In this document: piece after piece, positions 1 to 8,002 of the stretch | How the letters are laid out: every line of letters begins with the position of its first letter | Position numbering within the stretch: the stretch's first letter is position 1 | Assembly (NCBI GenBank): GCA_002279355.1 | Contig: NCBV01000024.1 | Span: 1-36,332 of the forward strand | Direction: 5' to 3' | DNA: 36,332 nt | Source: Acidiphilium sp. 37-60-79 | GTDB lineage: Bacteria; Pseudomonadota; Alphaproteobacteria; Acetobacterales; Acetobacteraceae | The notes under the pieces: model-generated | The model's database searches: none | Seen by the model: the letters and a program-made list of their open reading frames with translations, nothing else | What the model was told of the DNA's origin: nothing | Made by a program: the position numbers and the translations under genes

Positions 1-720
1 GCCATCCCCATCCCAAAACGCAAATCCTTGACGTCCCTGAAGCTGGGTTCGATCGTCCAGCGCCGGGAATATTGCTTGATCAATGTCCCTGCAGACGCCA
101 CGGCGTCACTGCTCGCCAGGGACCACGGATCCTTCATGTCGCGCGCATGTACGCACACCACGGCACCGACCTGATAGGCGTGCAAGGCAGTGACGCGTGC
201 ACCACGCAGTTTGCGCGCCCGGCCCGATTTGCCGACCCACTCGGCCGCGGTTCGCGTCTCACCTGCGGCATCAGTGACATGGATGTTGCCACGAAAGCGA
301 AGACATAGGCAAAGCCAAGCTTTGTAAGATACGCGAACAGCTTGTGGTCTCCAAAGCCGCGGTCGGCCAGGATGGTCACCCGGCACCCGGGCGGGACAAC
401 CTTCGGCAGGCGGCGCAGGCAGGTGTCTTCAATGGCGTTGCGTTGATCTTTTAATTCATCTTTCCACATCGACAGCCACAACAAAGGCATCGCCCGGCCA
501 TGGCTGCTCACCAAGTTGAGCGCCAACGTTGCCTGATCGTCGCCGTCGAAATCCGTCCAGTCCATGGCAACGACGATGTCGGTCTGCGAACCCACCAGAT
601 GCGGTACCCAACGAGCGAAGCTTTCCCAGACGTCGATACTCTTGTTACTGAGCATGCGATCAACCTGCTTGATCGCGTGCTCAGTAACCAGCCCGCGCGC
701 CTGTGCAGGGCGCTGCCGAA
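1..720 (-). pseudogene. IS4-family transposase, frameshifted and cut by the window edge
   Basis: Reading the minus strand from about 715 downward gives a DDE transposase of the IS4 type. An early segment contains AMDWTDFDGDD (first catalytic Asp), then ILADRGFGDHKLF (second Asp). Near 296-303 the frame breaks: restoring one missing base after the codons for AYVF gives a long continuation through EWVGKSGRARKL to YSRRWTIEPSFRDVKD close to position 40. That last block is the Y-(2)-R-(3)-E-(6)-K signature of IS4 enzymes with the catalytic Glu. The coding frame continues off the left edge, and upstream of about 735 it meets a stop, so the 5' end abuts other remnants. The single-base deletion should inactivate the enzyme unless programmed frameshifting is used, for which no slippery site is obvious. 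Terminal inverted repeats were not identified. Confidence 0.85.
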
Positions 721-831
721 GTTCTCGGCATCACCTCCCAAACGATTTTTGATTGGCTACGCAAGGGTTGGCTATCTGGACACCAACTCGCCAAGGGCAT
801 GCCATGGCAAATTATCCCCTCTGAGGAATAG
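700..831 (+). pseudogene. Fragment of recombinase/excisionase-type helix-turn-helix protein
   Basis: The plus strand reads AAEVLGITSQTIFDWLRKG followed by a basic LSGHQLAKGMPWQI segment and a TAG stop at 829-831. This looks like the C-terminal DNA-binding tail (MerR/excisionase-like helix-turn-helix) found at the end of some serine recombinases and transposon-borne proteins. No N-terminal part exists because the reading frame runs straight into the oppositely oriented IS4-type transposase at about 700-715. The piece is therefore probably a truncated remnant left by the insertion. The family assignment rests on pattern memory of a short segment and is tentative. Confidence 0.45.
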
Positions 832-885
832 GTTATGGAGTTGAGAGCCCGAGCCCGACACACCAGCGAATCGAGGAGAGAGGCA

Positions 886-994
886 TCATGAAATCGTCGA
901 GTCGCCGAATTCGCTGGGCCATTCGCCAAAGACGATGTTGGTGGTGACGATGATCGGGGCCTTCCGGTAAAGCCAACTGACCAGGTGGAACAGC
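886..994 (-). pseudogene. IstB-like (IS21 helper ATPase) fragment
   Basis: The minus strand encodes LFHLVSWLYRKAPIIVTTN followed by IVFGEWPSEFGD, then a TGA at 886-888. The blocks SIIVTTN and FGEWPSVFGD are characteristic of the C-terminal half of IstB, the AAA+ helper protein of IS21-family elements. The usual continuation (a DPKMTTALLDRL-like block) is only partly recoverable in another frame (ASLLDSL), so a frameshift is likely here too. There is no Walker A/B part and no IstA gene. It is a dead scrap of an IS21-type element sandwiched between the recombinase-like fragment and the hemA remnant. Confidence 0.7.
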
Positions 995-1232
995 GAAAGC
1001 TATATTGTCCCGCTGATGATCGGCAACGCCGCGCACGCTACCGCCGTGTCGATGCGCCTGATCCGCGACGTTGATGCGTTCCTGTAACAAACATCAACGC
1101 CCCAGCGTCCCCGCCGGCACTGAACGGCTCCGCTTCACCCCCGGCCCCAAAACTACCGAAGCCACGATGGATGGTCTGATCGCAGCACTCATACAGATTC
1201 TCTCCGGTGAAAGCGGCATCGTCGCCGTCTAA
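992..1232 (+). pseudogene. 3' remnant of 5-aminolevulinate synthase (hemA-type) gene
   Basis: Three plus-strand frames used in succession give the C-terminal end of an ALAS-type PLP enzyme. Frame 2 gives SESYIVPLMIGNAAHATAVS from 992 (family: SHIVPVMVGD..). Frame 1 gives VTNINAP near 1084-1102. Frame 3 gives SVPAGTERLRFTPGPKTTEA at about 1104-1160 and then runs on to a TAA at 1230-1232. PxGTERLRFTPxP is the conserved C-terminal block of ALAS, which makes 5-aminolevulinate from glycine and succinyl-CoA in alphaproteobacteria. At least two single-base shifts and the loss of the whole N-terminal two thirds, replaced by an IstB scrap, make it non-functional. An intact hemA is presumably elsewhere in the genome. 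2-amino-3-ketobutyrate ligase or BioF relatives are less likely because of the TERLRFTP block. Confidence 0.6.
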
Positions 1233-1507
1233 CCCACCCCGCCTTGCCAGACCGCAGCACCATCACCCTCAAAAAGGCACCGCGTTTGGGACCGATGGTT
1301 GCTCCAATCTGTCCCTCCGTCAGGCAAATTGTGCGATAGTTCGATGAACCAAAAAAGGAATGATTCACCATAACGCGGACGCACATTGAATGATATGTTC
1401 TAGCGGCTTGGAACTGGTTCATTCGACGATCATTGGTTTTGTCGCTGATCTTTGAATAACACCGTGGCGACCCGTCCGTGAACGACGTCCATGTGCAAAA
1501 TGGCAGT
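1233..1507. other. Intergenic stretch without a recognisable gene
   Basis: About 275 bases lie between the hemA remnant and the end of the metal ATPase gene. Short open frames on both strands give no recognisable protein. A loose inverted similarity (gttcgatgaacc near 1338 and ggttcattcgac near 1417) might be an old element end, but it is imperfect. Nothing firm can be assigned. Confidence 0.4.
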
Positions 1508-3385
1508 TCATCCGACCTCCAGCGCCAACGCCTCGGGACTGACCATCACCGGTCCGCCCCTCAGCACACGCAAGGCATTCAAAATCACCATCACGTCGAT
1601 CACTTCTTGCAACAGCGCGCCAATCACCGGAGATAGGTAGCCGAACGCCGCGAACCCCATCGCGATGAATGATAATCCCATCCCTGCCGTGATCGATTGC
1701 AGCGCAATACGCCGAGCGCGGCGCGCAATGGCGATGGCCTCGGCAAGTCGGTCGATCCGGTCGACCATCAGCACGACGTCCGCCGCTTCCGCCGCCGCTG
1801 CCGCACCTCGTGCGCCCATGGCAACGCCAATATCGGAAGCCGCTAACGCTGGCGCATCGTTAATGCCATCGCCAATCATCATTGTTATGCCGTTGTCACG
1901 CTCGGCACGCACGCGGGCGATTTTATCAGCGGGCGACAAATCAGCGAACACAGCATCAAGCCCCAGATGCTGCCCGATCCGTTGGGCCGGGCCTGCGCGG
2001 TCGCCGGTCAGCATAACCAGCCGCTTGAATCCGGCGGTGCGCAAGGCGCGTAATGTCACCATTGCTTCGGGCCGCTCAGTATCCGTGAGCAGGATCACCC
2101 CGGCCACCTGCCGATCAATCGCCACCCAGGCCGCCGCCGCTGCCGCCTGGGCGAGAGCGACCACGGGCCCTTCATTCGGCAGCGCGATACCACGATAAGT
2201 CAGCAGGCTGGCGCCGCCAACCATCACGCACCGATCATCAATCAGGCCACTCAAACCGCTGCCCGGATTTTCCGTAACGTCTGTGGGCATCGTCAATGCA
2301 GCGCCCGTCGCACCCGCCGCCGTGATGGCCACCGCAACCGCATGCTGCGATAATTGCTCGAGCGAGGCTGCATCATGCAATAACTGGTCAGCCGTGAATC
2401 CGTTCAGCGCCTCAATCGCGGTAACGCGGGGCAATCCGGTGGTTAGCGTGCCGGTTTTGTCAAACAATGCGACAGTCGCGCGCGATAATCGCTCGAGCGC
2501 GCCACCCCCTTTGATAATCACCCCGCGGCCGGCCGCCCTCGAAATACCACAGATCAGAGCCACCGGCGTTGCCAGAATCAGCGGGCATGGGGTCGCGACC
2601 ACCAAAATGGCCAGCGCACGCATCGGATCACCACTCCACGCCCAAGCCGCCCCGCACGATACCAACGTCACCAGCAAAAACCCAAGCGCCCAGCGATCAG
2701 CCAGCCGAGCCATCGGCGGCCGTTCCCGCTCGGCCGTTTGAACCAGCCGGACAATCGCCGCGAACGTGCTATCCGCCGCCGTAGCGGTGCCACGCAGCAC
2801 GAATGGCCCGCCGCTATTTAACACACCACTCCGCACCGACTGATCAACGTTGCGCGTAACCGGCAATGGCTCGCCGGTCAGAGCGGATTCATCTAAAATA
2901 GCGGGCCCTTGCGCCACCAAGCCATCCACCGGCACAATCTCTCCGGGCTTGATAATCAGTTGATCGCCAATCTCCACGGCATCAATGGCAATATCGTTGA
3001 TCGCTCCATTGCGCGTGCGATGCGCAGTGATCGGCGTGCGAGAAACTAACGCCGCCAATTCGCGCCGCGCCCGCGCACCGGCATATTCCTCGAGCGCCGC
3101 ACCACCCGCGACCATCGCCGCGATGATAATACCAGCAAGATGCTGACCCAGCATAATCGACGCTGCAATCGCAAGCAGCGCGATCAGATCAACCCCCAGC
3201 GTGCCGCGCCACAAGCCACCCACGAAATCGATCGCGACCACCAGGGCGACCATCGCCGCCGGGCCAACCCAGGCCAGCATTGTCAAGCGCGGATAGCCCA
3301 ACCCATCGGCCAGCAGTCCGGCGATCAAGCCAAACACCACTAGGCCCAATATTGCCGCGCGCAGCCGTGAATGGGCCAGCATCAC
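1508..3385 (-). CDS. P1B-type heavy-metal-translocating ATPase
   Basis: This 625-residue inner-membrane pump couples ATP hydrolysis to metal-ion export. Visible motifs are the actuator-domain TGE (170-172), the membrane metal-site TPC in ATPCPLIL (265-267), the phosphorylation site DKTGTLT (309-315), TGD (460-462) and the hinge GDGINDAP (505-512). It starts directly with transmembrane helices: there is no N-terminal HMA/GMxCxxC metal-binding domain or His-rich tail, so it is short for the family. The HP motif of P1B enzymes (SEHP), which helps bind ATP, reads SQHA at 346-349, keeping the His but losing the Pro. Substrate is uncertain; a TPC site is closest to the CPC/TPC ZntA/CadA/Cop classes. 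It heads away from the VIT-family gene on the same strand, 37 bases downstream of it, so co-transcription as part of a metal-handling group is plausible. Confidence 0.9.
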   Translation of the reverse strand: MMLAHSRLRAAILGLVVFGLIAGLLADGLGYPRLTMLAWVGPAAMVALVVAIDFVGGLWRGTLGVDLIALLAIAASIMLGQHLAGIIIAAMVAGGAALEEYAGARARRELAALVSRTPITAHRTRNGAINDIAIDAVEIGDQLIIKPGEIVPVDGLVAQGPAILDESALTGEPLPVTRNVDQSVRSGVLNSGGPFVLRGTATAADSTFAAIVRLVQTAERERPPMARLADRWALGFLLVTLVSCGAAWAWSGDPMRALAILVVATPCPLILATPVALICGISRAAGRGVIIKGGGALERLSRATVALFDKTGTLTTGLPRVTAIEALNGFTADQLLHDAASLEQLSQHAVAVAITAAGATGAALTMPTDVTENPGSGLSGLIDDRCVMVGGASLLTYRGIALPNEGPVVALAQAAAAAAWVAIDRQVAGVILLTDTERPEAMVTLRALRTAGFKRLVMLTGDRAGPAQRIGQHLGLDAVFADLSPADKIARVRAERDNGITMMIGDGINDAPALAASDIGVAMGARGAAAAAEAADVVLMVDRIDRLAEAIAIARRARRIALQSITAGMGLSFIAMGFAAFGYLSPVIGALLQEVIDVMVILNALRVLRGGPVMVSPEALALEVG

Positions 3386-3422
3386 GGGATCAACCTTCCA
3401 GCACGGATCATCATTATACCGA

Positions 3423-4121
3423 TCAAACCGCCGCGCCGATCAAGGCACCGATGCCAGTGGTAATGGCCATCGCCAACGCCCCCCAAAATGTGACCCGCAA
3501 TGTCGGCCGCAACAGGCCAGCACCGCCGGTTTTCGCGCCGACCATTCCAAGCACGGCCAAAAATATCAGCGATCCAACCGCCACCAGCGCCAACAGCGCA
3601 TTTGCCGGGGCCAGCAGAACCAGGATCAGTGGTGCTGCGGCACCAACAGAAAATGTCGCAGCCGAGGCCATCGCCGCCTGCACCGGCCGCGCTGTCGTCG
3701 CCGCCGACATACCTAACTCGTCGCGGGCATGGGCACCCAGCGCGTCCTTGGCCATCAGCTGCCGCGCAACCTCACGGGCCAGATCAATCGCCAGACCACG
3801 GCCAACATAGATTTGCGCAAGTTCCTCAGTTTCATAGCCCGGGTCACTGGCCAACTCGTCCTTTTCGCGGACAAGATCCGCCTGCTCGGTATCTGATTGT
3901 GAACTCACCGAAACATATTCCCCCGCCGCCATCGACATCGCCCCCGCGACCAGCCCAGCAACGCCTGCAACCAACACGCCATGGATCGTGCCACCCGCAG
4001 AAGCGACGCCGAGCACCAGGCTCGCCGTCGAAATAATCCCGTCATTGGCACCAAGCACGGCTGCACGTAGCCAGCCAATTCGCCCGATCAGATGATTTTC
4101 CCGATGCACCGGCGACATCAC
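3423..4121 (-). CDS. VIT1/CCC1-family (DUF125) iron/manganese transporter
   Basis: This 232-residue integral membrane protein has the VIT1/CCC1 signature near the N terminus (RAAVLGANDGIISTASLVLG, about 19-38). Next come a GxMSMAAGEYVSVSSQ block, an acidic/amphipathic cytoplasmic segment (about 80-130) and three C-terminal hydrophobic segments. Family members export or sequester Fe2+/Mn2+. The start is either GTG at 4119-4121, which overlaps the TGA of the upstream AI-2E-type gene by four bases (GTGA), or the ATG immediately after it at 4116-4118. Either implies translational coupling with that gene. It precedes a P1B ATPase, so the two may form a small metal-efflux unit. Confidence 0.88.
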   Translation of the reverse strand: MMSPVHRENHLIGRIGWLRAAVLGANDGIISTASLVLGVASAGGTIHGVLVAGVAGLVAGAMSMAAGEYVSVSSQSDTEQADLVREKDELASDPGYETEELAQIYVGRGLAIDLAREVARQLMAKDALGAHARDELGMSAATTARPVQAAMASAATFSVGAAAPLILVLLAPANALLALVAVGSLIFLAVLGMVGAKTGGAGLLRPTLRVTFWGALAMAITTGIGALIGAAV

Positions 4122-5281
4122 GAACGCCGCGACGGGGATGAATGGGTCGGCACGATCACGCGCAACGCACCCGCTTCGGGCGCAATGCCAAGCCCATGCT
4201 GCACATATAATATTTCGATCACCGCCATCAGAAATAACGTCAGCGGCGCTGCAAGCAACATGCCTAGCGGTCCCAACAGCACACTAAACGCCACAGTGGA
4301 TAAAATCGCGAGAACCGGTGGAAATGAAGTGGCCTGCGCCTGCACCATTGGCGTGATAAAATTGCCTTCGACAAAATGCACGCCAGCATACATCAAAATC
4401 ACCGAACCCGCCTCCAGCGGCCCTTGAGTCAACGCGACGAATACGGCCGGAATCGCCGCTAACACCGCGCCAACATAGGGAATGAAACACAACAGCCCGC
4501 CCATCAATCCAAGCGCAAAGGCCGCCTGAATGCCTAGCAACCACAGCCCAAAGCCGCTCAACAAGCCGATCGTGATCATCACCACAATCTGCCCTAACAG
4601 CCAGCGCTCAAGGATAGCGCCAGTCGTTAGAAACAAAGTTTCTGTGGTCAAACGATAGGGCGGCGGCACAAGGCGAAGACACAGCCGACGATAGCGCTCC
4701 GGCTCAGCAGCCAGATAGATCGCGGCGAACAAAGCGATCACCGCATACCCAACGCCGCGCGTAATGAGGCCCGCGATGGTTGTGACGATCCTCGTCGCCC
4801 AGCCGGTTGCCCCCAGAACATTGGCACGATGGATTTGATCGAGCATTTCGCGACCATAGGTGCTCGTGGTAAGCTCCGTCATCACCAGCTTAAAGCCAGT
4901 TGGCGCGGTGTGCACCACATCGTTGAGTTGGGTGGCAACCGTCGAGCCAAAGATCCACAATGCACCAGCTGAAATGACGAGGCCCACCATAAAAACGCCG
5001 ACCAGCGCGATACCTCGGCGCATCCCAGTGTGTCGCGCAATAAATCGCGCTGCAGCACAGAGCCCGATGGCGAACAAAATGGCACCGAACAATAAAACCA
5101 AAATATCTACCAGCCGCCAAACAACCAGGGCAAGCGTGCCAATCAGCAAAACCACCAGCACTCGACCAGCAAAGTGGCGCAGCGGGTTGCGGGGGGCGAT
5201 CACCCGGCCTGCACCGTTATTAAGGAGTTTAGTAACATGCCAACCAATCCGTCTGGCACCAACTGGGTCGCAAAATAGCAA
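4118..5281 (-). CDS. AI-2E transporter family (PerM-like) membrane protein
   Basis: This 387-residue protein belongs to the AI-2E/PerM/UPF0118 family. It has paired hydrophobic helices at the N terminus (about 38-95 and 97-118), a polar central region, and a C-terminal membrane half. That half includes ILERWLLGQIVVM, the GLLCFIPYVGAVLAAIPA block and the VEGNFITPMVQAQ block, all typical of the family. Members have been linked to signal-molecule export, Na+/H+ antiport or permease roles, so the substrate cannot be told. The longest frame begins with TTG at 5281; a GTG at 5203 (before IAPRNPLRHF) is an equally reasonable start because the first 26 residues are not family-like. It is the first gene of a probable three-gene minus-strand unit and overlaps the VIT-family start. 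Confidence 0.82.
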   Translation of the reverse strand: MLFCDPVGARRIGWHVTKLLNNGAGRVIAPRNPLRHFAGRVLVVLLIGTLALVVWRLVDILVLLFGAILFAIGLCAAARFIARHTGMRRGIALVGVFMVGLVISAGALWIFGSTVATQLNDVVHTAPTGFKLVMTELTTSTYGREMLDQIHRANVLGATGWATRIVTTIAGLITRGVGYAVIALFAAIYLAAEPERYRRLCLRLVPPPYRLTTETLFLTTGAILERWLLGQIVVMITIGLLSGFGLWLLGIQAAFALGLMGGLLCFIPYVGAVLAAIPAVFVALTQGPLEAGSVILMYAGVHFVEGNFITPMVQAQATSFPPVLAILSTVAFSVLLGPLGMLLAAPLTLFLMAVIEILYVQHGLGIAPEAGALRVIVPTHSSPSRRS

Positions 5282-6091
5282 AAAACATGTGCGCGCATCC
5301 CCTCATGGCCACATGGCCACATGACGCCGGACCGAGAACAACCGAGCGATCCGGCGCACCTCATAGCAATACGCCTCGCATCTTTTGGTAATTATTGCTT
5401 TGATCTGGGTCAAACTGACTGAGCAACGGGCACCGAGCCAGCCCCACCAGCCGTTCCTAGGAGATCGCCACGCCATCGCGGAAAAACCGGCAAATATTCC
5501 CGTAAAACACACCAGAGAATCCGCCCATCATAATATTGTAAATTATTATAACATCTTTCGTTAGTTAACCGCCACATTTCGTATTGCACAGTGCCCTTGG
5601 CCAAGAAATCGATCAATTCCGGTTCTGCTGGCTCTGTCTCCGTGGCCTCGCTATCGCGCAAGGCGACCAATCCTCACGGCGTCGCACCGCAAACATTTCT
5701 GCCAGACAGCATGCACCCATTGTCAAGCTATGGCTTGCCTGAGAATGTGCGTAAATTGCACAATCTGGTCGAAACCGCACTGTTCGAAAATGATGGCGAG
5801 CACTAACCCACACAGAACGACCTACCGACATGGTAAGAGCAATACTGCCGGACCCCACGCCGTCGCGCACGAGCCTAGTCCCCGTTGAAGCGGCGGCAAT
5901 GCAAGCGGCGTCCACCGCGCCCAACGGCAACCTGTCCGAAGGCGCACGCCACCTCGAAATCCTAAATATTTGTGCCCAATTGAGGCGCGGACAATCGAGA
6001 AATTTTCATGAATTCATCTCCGATTTAACTGATCGGAGAAAACAGCAAAATCCCTAATATTCTCTCAATCCAACCAAACAAATTCGCGCCG
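5282..6091. other. About 800 bases with no convincing gene
   Basis: This stretch lies between the 5' end of the AI-2E-type gene and the 3' end of htpG. Short frames exist: a GTG-initiated plus frame of 71 codons at 5591-5806, a plus frame of 75 codons at 5830-6057, and minus frames at 5410-5670 and 5613-5930. None has a recognisable domain or a good ribosome-binding site. The plus frame at 5591-5806 contains a fairly natural-looking C-terminal half (ENVRKLHNLVETALFENDGE), so a decayed or small unknown gene cannot be excluded. A short tandem copy of catggcca occurs near 5304-5325. Base composition is somewhat more AT-rich than the surrounding genes at 5490-5590 and 5960-6070. Confidence 0.4.
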
Positions 6092-7909
6092 TTACGATTC
6101 ACCCCCAACATGTGACGCGACAAATCGGGTGAAACGCCCGGCATCGGCCGGCGGCTCGCCATCCCCAATGCGCGCCAGATCGAGCAACAAAGCCGCCCAA
6201 TCGGCCAAATCATCGCCGGCCTCATGTCGGCGAACCAAGGCGGCAATCAACCGGTGCGCCGGGTTGATCTCCAAAGCAGGCGCTCCAGCAAAAACCGGCC
6301 GTCCGGCCCTGCGCATCATCCGCTGCATCGCCAAATCCGGTCCATTCGCATCGGCAGCCAGCGCGGCCGGACTATCGGTTAATCGCGCCGAACACCGCAC
6401 GTCTGATACCGCATCACCCAAAGTCTCTTTCAGCGCACCAGCCAGTGCCGCCACCGCCGGATCGACCGGCTCTGCCTCAAACAAATCAGTGGCCTTAGCC
6501 ACATGCACAAATTTCTTATCCTGATAGCTACCCAGCCGCTCCGGCCAAAAATGATCAATTGGATCAGCAAGTAATAATACCTCAAACCCCTTGGCGCGCA
6601 TGCCTTCAAGCAGCGGCGAGGACGCCAAACGCTCCTGATCCTCCCCGGTGAGATAGTAAATCGCGCCCTGCCCGTCCGCCATGCGCTCAACATAAGCGTC
6701 AAGCGAGGTGAGTGCGCCATCGCGGGTCGAATGAAACCGCGCCAGCCCAGCAATCTCGGTGCGATGATCGGCATCATCATAAATGCCCTCCTTCAGCACG
6801 CCGCCCCACTGGCCGACAAAACTGCCATAGGCTTCCTGATCTTTGGCCCGGCTTTTCAACTCGGTAATAACCCGGTTCACCAGCGCTTTGCGGATCCGTG
6901 CGAGCACCGGCGTTGCCTGCAGCATTTCGCGCGAGACATTCAACGGCAAATCTTCGGTATCAACCACACCCTCAATAAAGCGCAGCCAGGACGGCAATAA
7001 GTGCGCCCGATCAGTAATGAACATCCGCCGCACATGCAGCCGAATATGGCTATCGCGATCCTCGGAAGTTGCCTGAAACGGTGACGCTCCGGGGATGAAC
7101 AGCAAGGCCGCGAAATCGACCGCCCCCTCGGCCCGCCAATGGATCGTCGCCCAAGGCTTATCGAACATATGCCCCAAATGGCGATAAAAATCCTCGTAAT
7201 CCGACTGAGCTACGTCGGCCTTGGCCTTGCGCCACAGCGCAGCACCTTCATTAGCGGCAACAAACTTCCCATCGCGCTCAATCGAAATTGGCACCGATAC
7301 ATGATCAGCCCATTTCCGAATAATCGTATCCAGCCGGTGCGCATCGAGGAACTCCGTGGCATCGGCCTTAATATGGAGCGTAATATCGGTCCCTGTGGTT
7401 TCGCGCTCCGCCGGACTAATCCGGTATCCGCCGCGCCCGTCGGAACTCCAGCAATACGCCACATCGCTCCCCGCCCGGCGTGACACCACCTCAACCCGGT
7501 CGGCCACCATGAATGCCGAATAAAAACCCACCCCAAATTGCCCAATCAAGCTCGGTCGCTCTTCCGGCTTGGCATCCGCCAAAGTTTCGGTAAAAGCCCG
7601 CGTGCCCGAGCGCGCAATCGTGCCCAAATGGCTTGCCAAATCTTCCGCGCTCATACCGATCCCATCATCGCTAATGGTCAGGGTGCGTGCCGAATGGTCT
7701 GTGCGGATCCGAATGCCCGCCTCGCTCGGCAAGGCCAAACTCTCATCGGACAAAGCCAAAAACCGACGCCGATCGATCGCATCGGCGGCATTCGCGACCA
7801 GTTCGCGCAGAAAAATTTCCCGATCCGAATACAACGAATGCACCACCAAATCGAGTAAACGACCCACCTCCGCATCAAACGGACGATCAATTTCGATGGC
7901 ATCACTCAT
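6092..7909 (-). CDS. htpG: Molecular chaperone HtpG (Hsp90)
   Basis: This 605-residue cytosolic ATP-dependent chaperone has the GHKL ATPase fold. The N-terminal domain shows [12 protein letters not shown] (E36 is the catalytic base, N40 binds Mg/ATP), ISDDGIGM (adenine-contacting Asp81) and [13 protein letters not shown]. The middle domain contains [10 protein letters not shown]. Length is close to the usual 610-630. The frame is open further upstream, but the start is placed at the ATG at 7907-7909 because a GGAG ribosome-binding site precedes it by about 9 bases and [15 protein letters not shown] matches the usual N terminus. The gene is divergent from the helicase gene with about 90 bases between the two starts. 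A heat-shock (RpoH) promoter is expected there but could not be assigned with confidence. Confidence 0.96.
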   Translation of the reverse strand: MSDAIEIDRPFDAEVGRLLDLVVHSLYSDREIFLRELVANAADAIDRRRFLALSDESLALPSEAGIRIRTDHSARTLTISDDGIGMSAEDLASHLGTIARSGTRAFTETLADAKPEERPSLIGQFGVGFYSAFMVADRVEVVSRRAGSDVAYCWSSDGRGGYRISPAERETTGTDITLHIKADATEFLDAHRLDTIIRKWADHVSVPISIERDGKFVAANEGAALWRKAKADVAQSDYEDFYRHLGHMFDKPWATIHWRAEGAVDFAALLFIPGASPFQATSEDRDSHIRLHVRRMFITDRAHLLPSWLRFIEGVVDTEDLPLNVSREMLQATPVLARIRKALVNRVITELKSRAKDQEAYGSFVGQWGGVLKEGIYDDADHRTEIAGLARFHSTRDGALTSLDAYVERMADGQGAIYYLTGEDQERLASSPLLEGMRAKGFEVLLLADPIDHFWPERLGSYQDKKFVHVAKATDLFEAEPVDPAVAALAGALKETLGDAVSDVRCSARLTDSPAALAADANGPDLAMQRMMRRAGRPVFAGAPALEINPAHRLIAALVRRHEAGDDLADWAALLLDLARIGDGEPPADAGRFTRFVASHVGGES

Positions 7910-8002
7910 GATATTTTCTCCCAAGCATTGCAGGACACGGTCGGAAAATAAGCAATCAAATTGTCGCTTGCAATGCTCCCCAATCGCGCCAACACTAAAC
8001 TT

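Noticed and set aside
5591-6057. Two small plus-strand frames as genes
   Set aside because: No recognisable domain, no ribosome-binding site, and competing frames on the other strand; kept only as a note in the intergenic entry.
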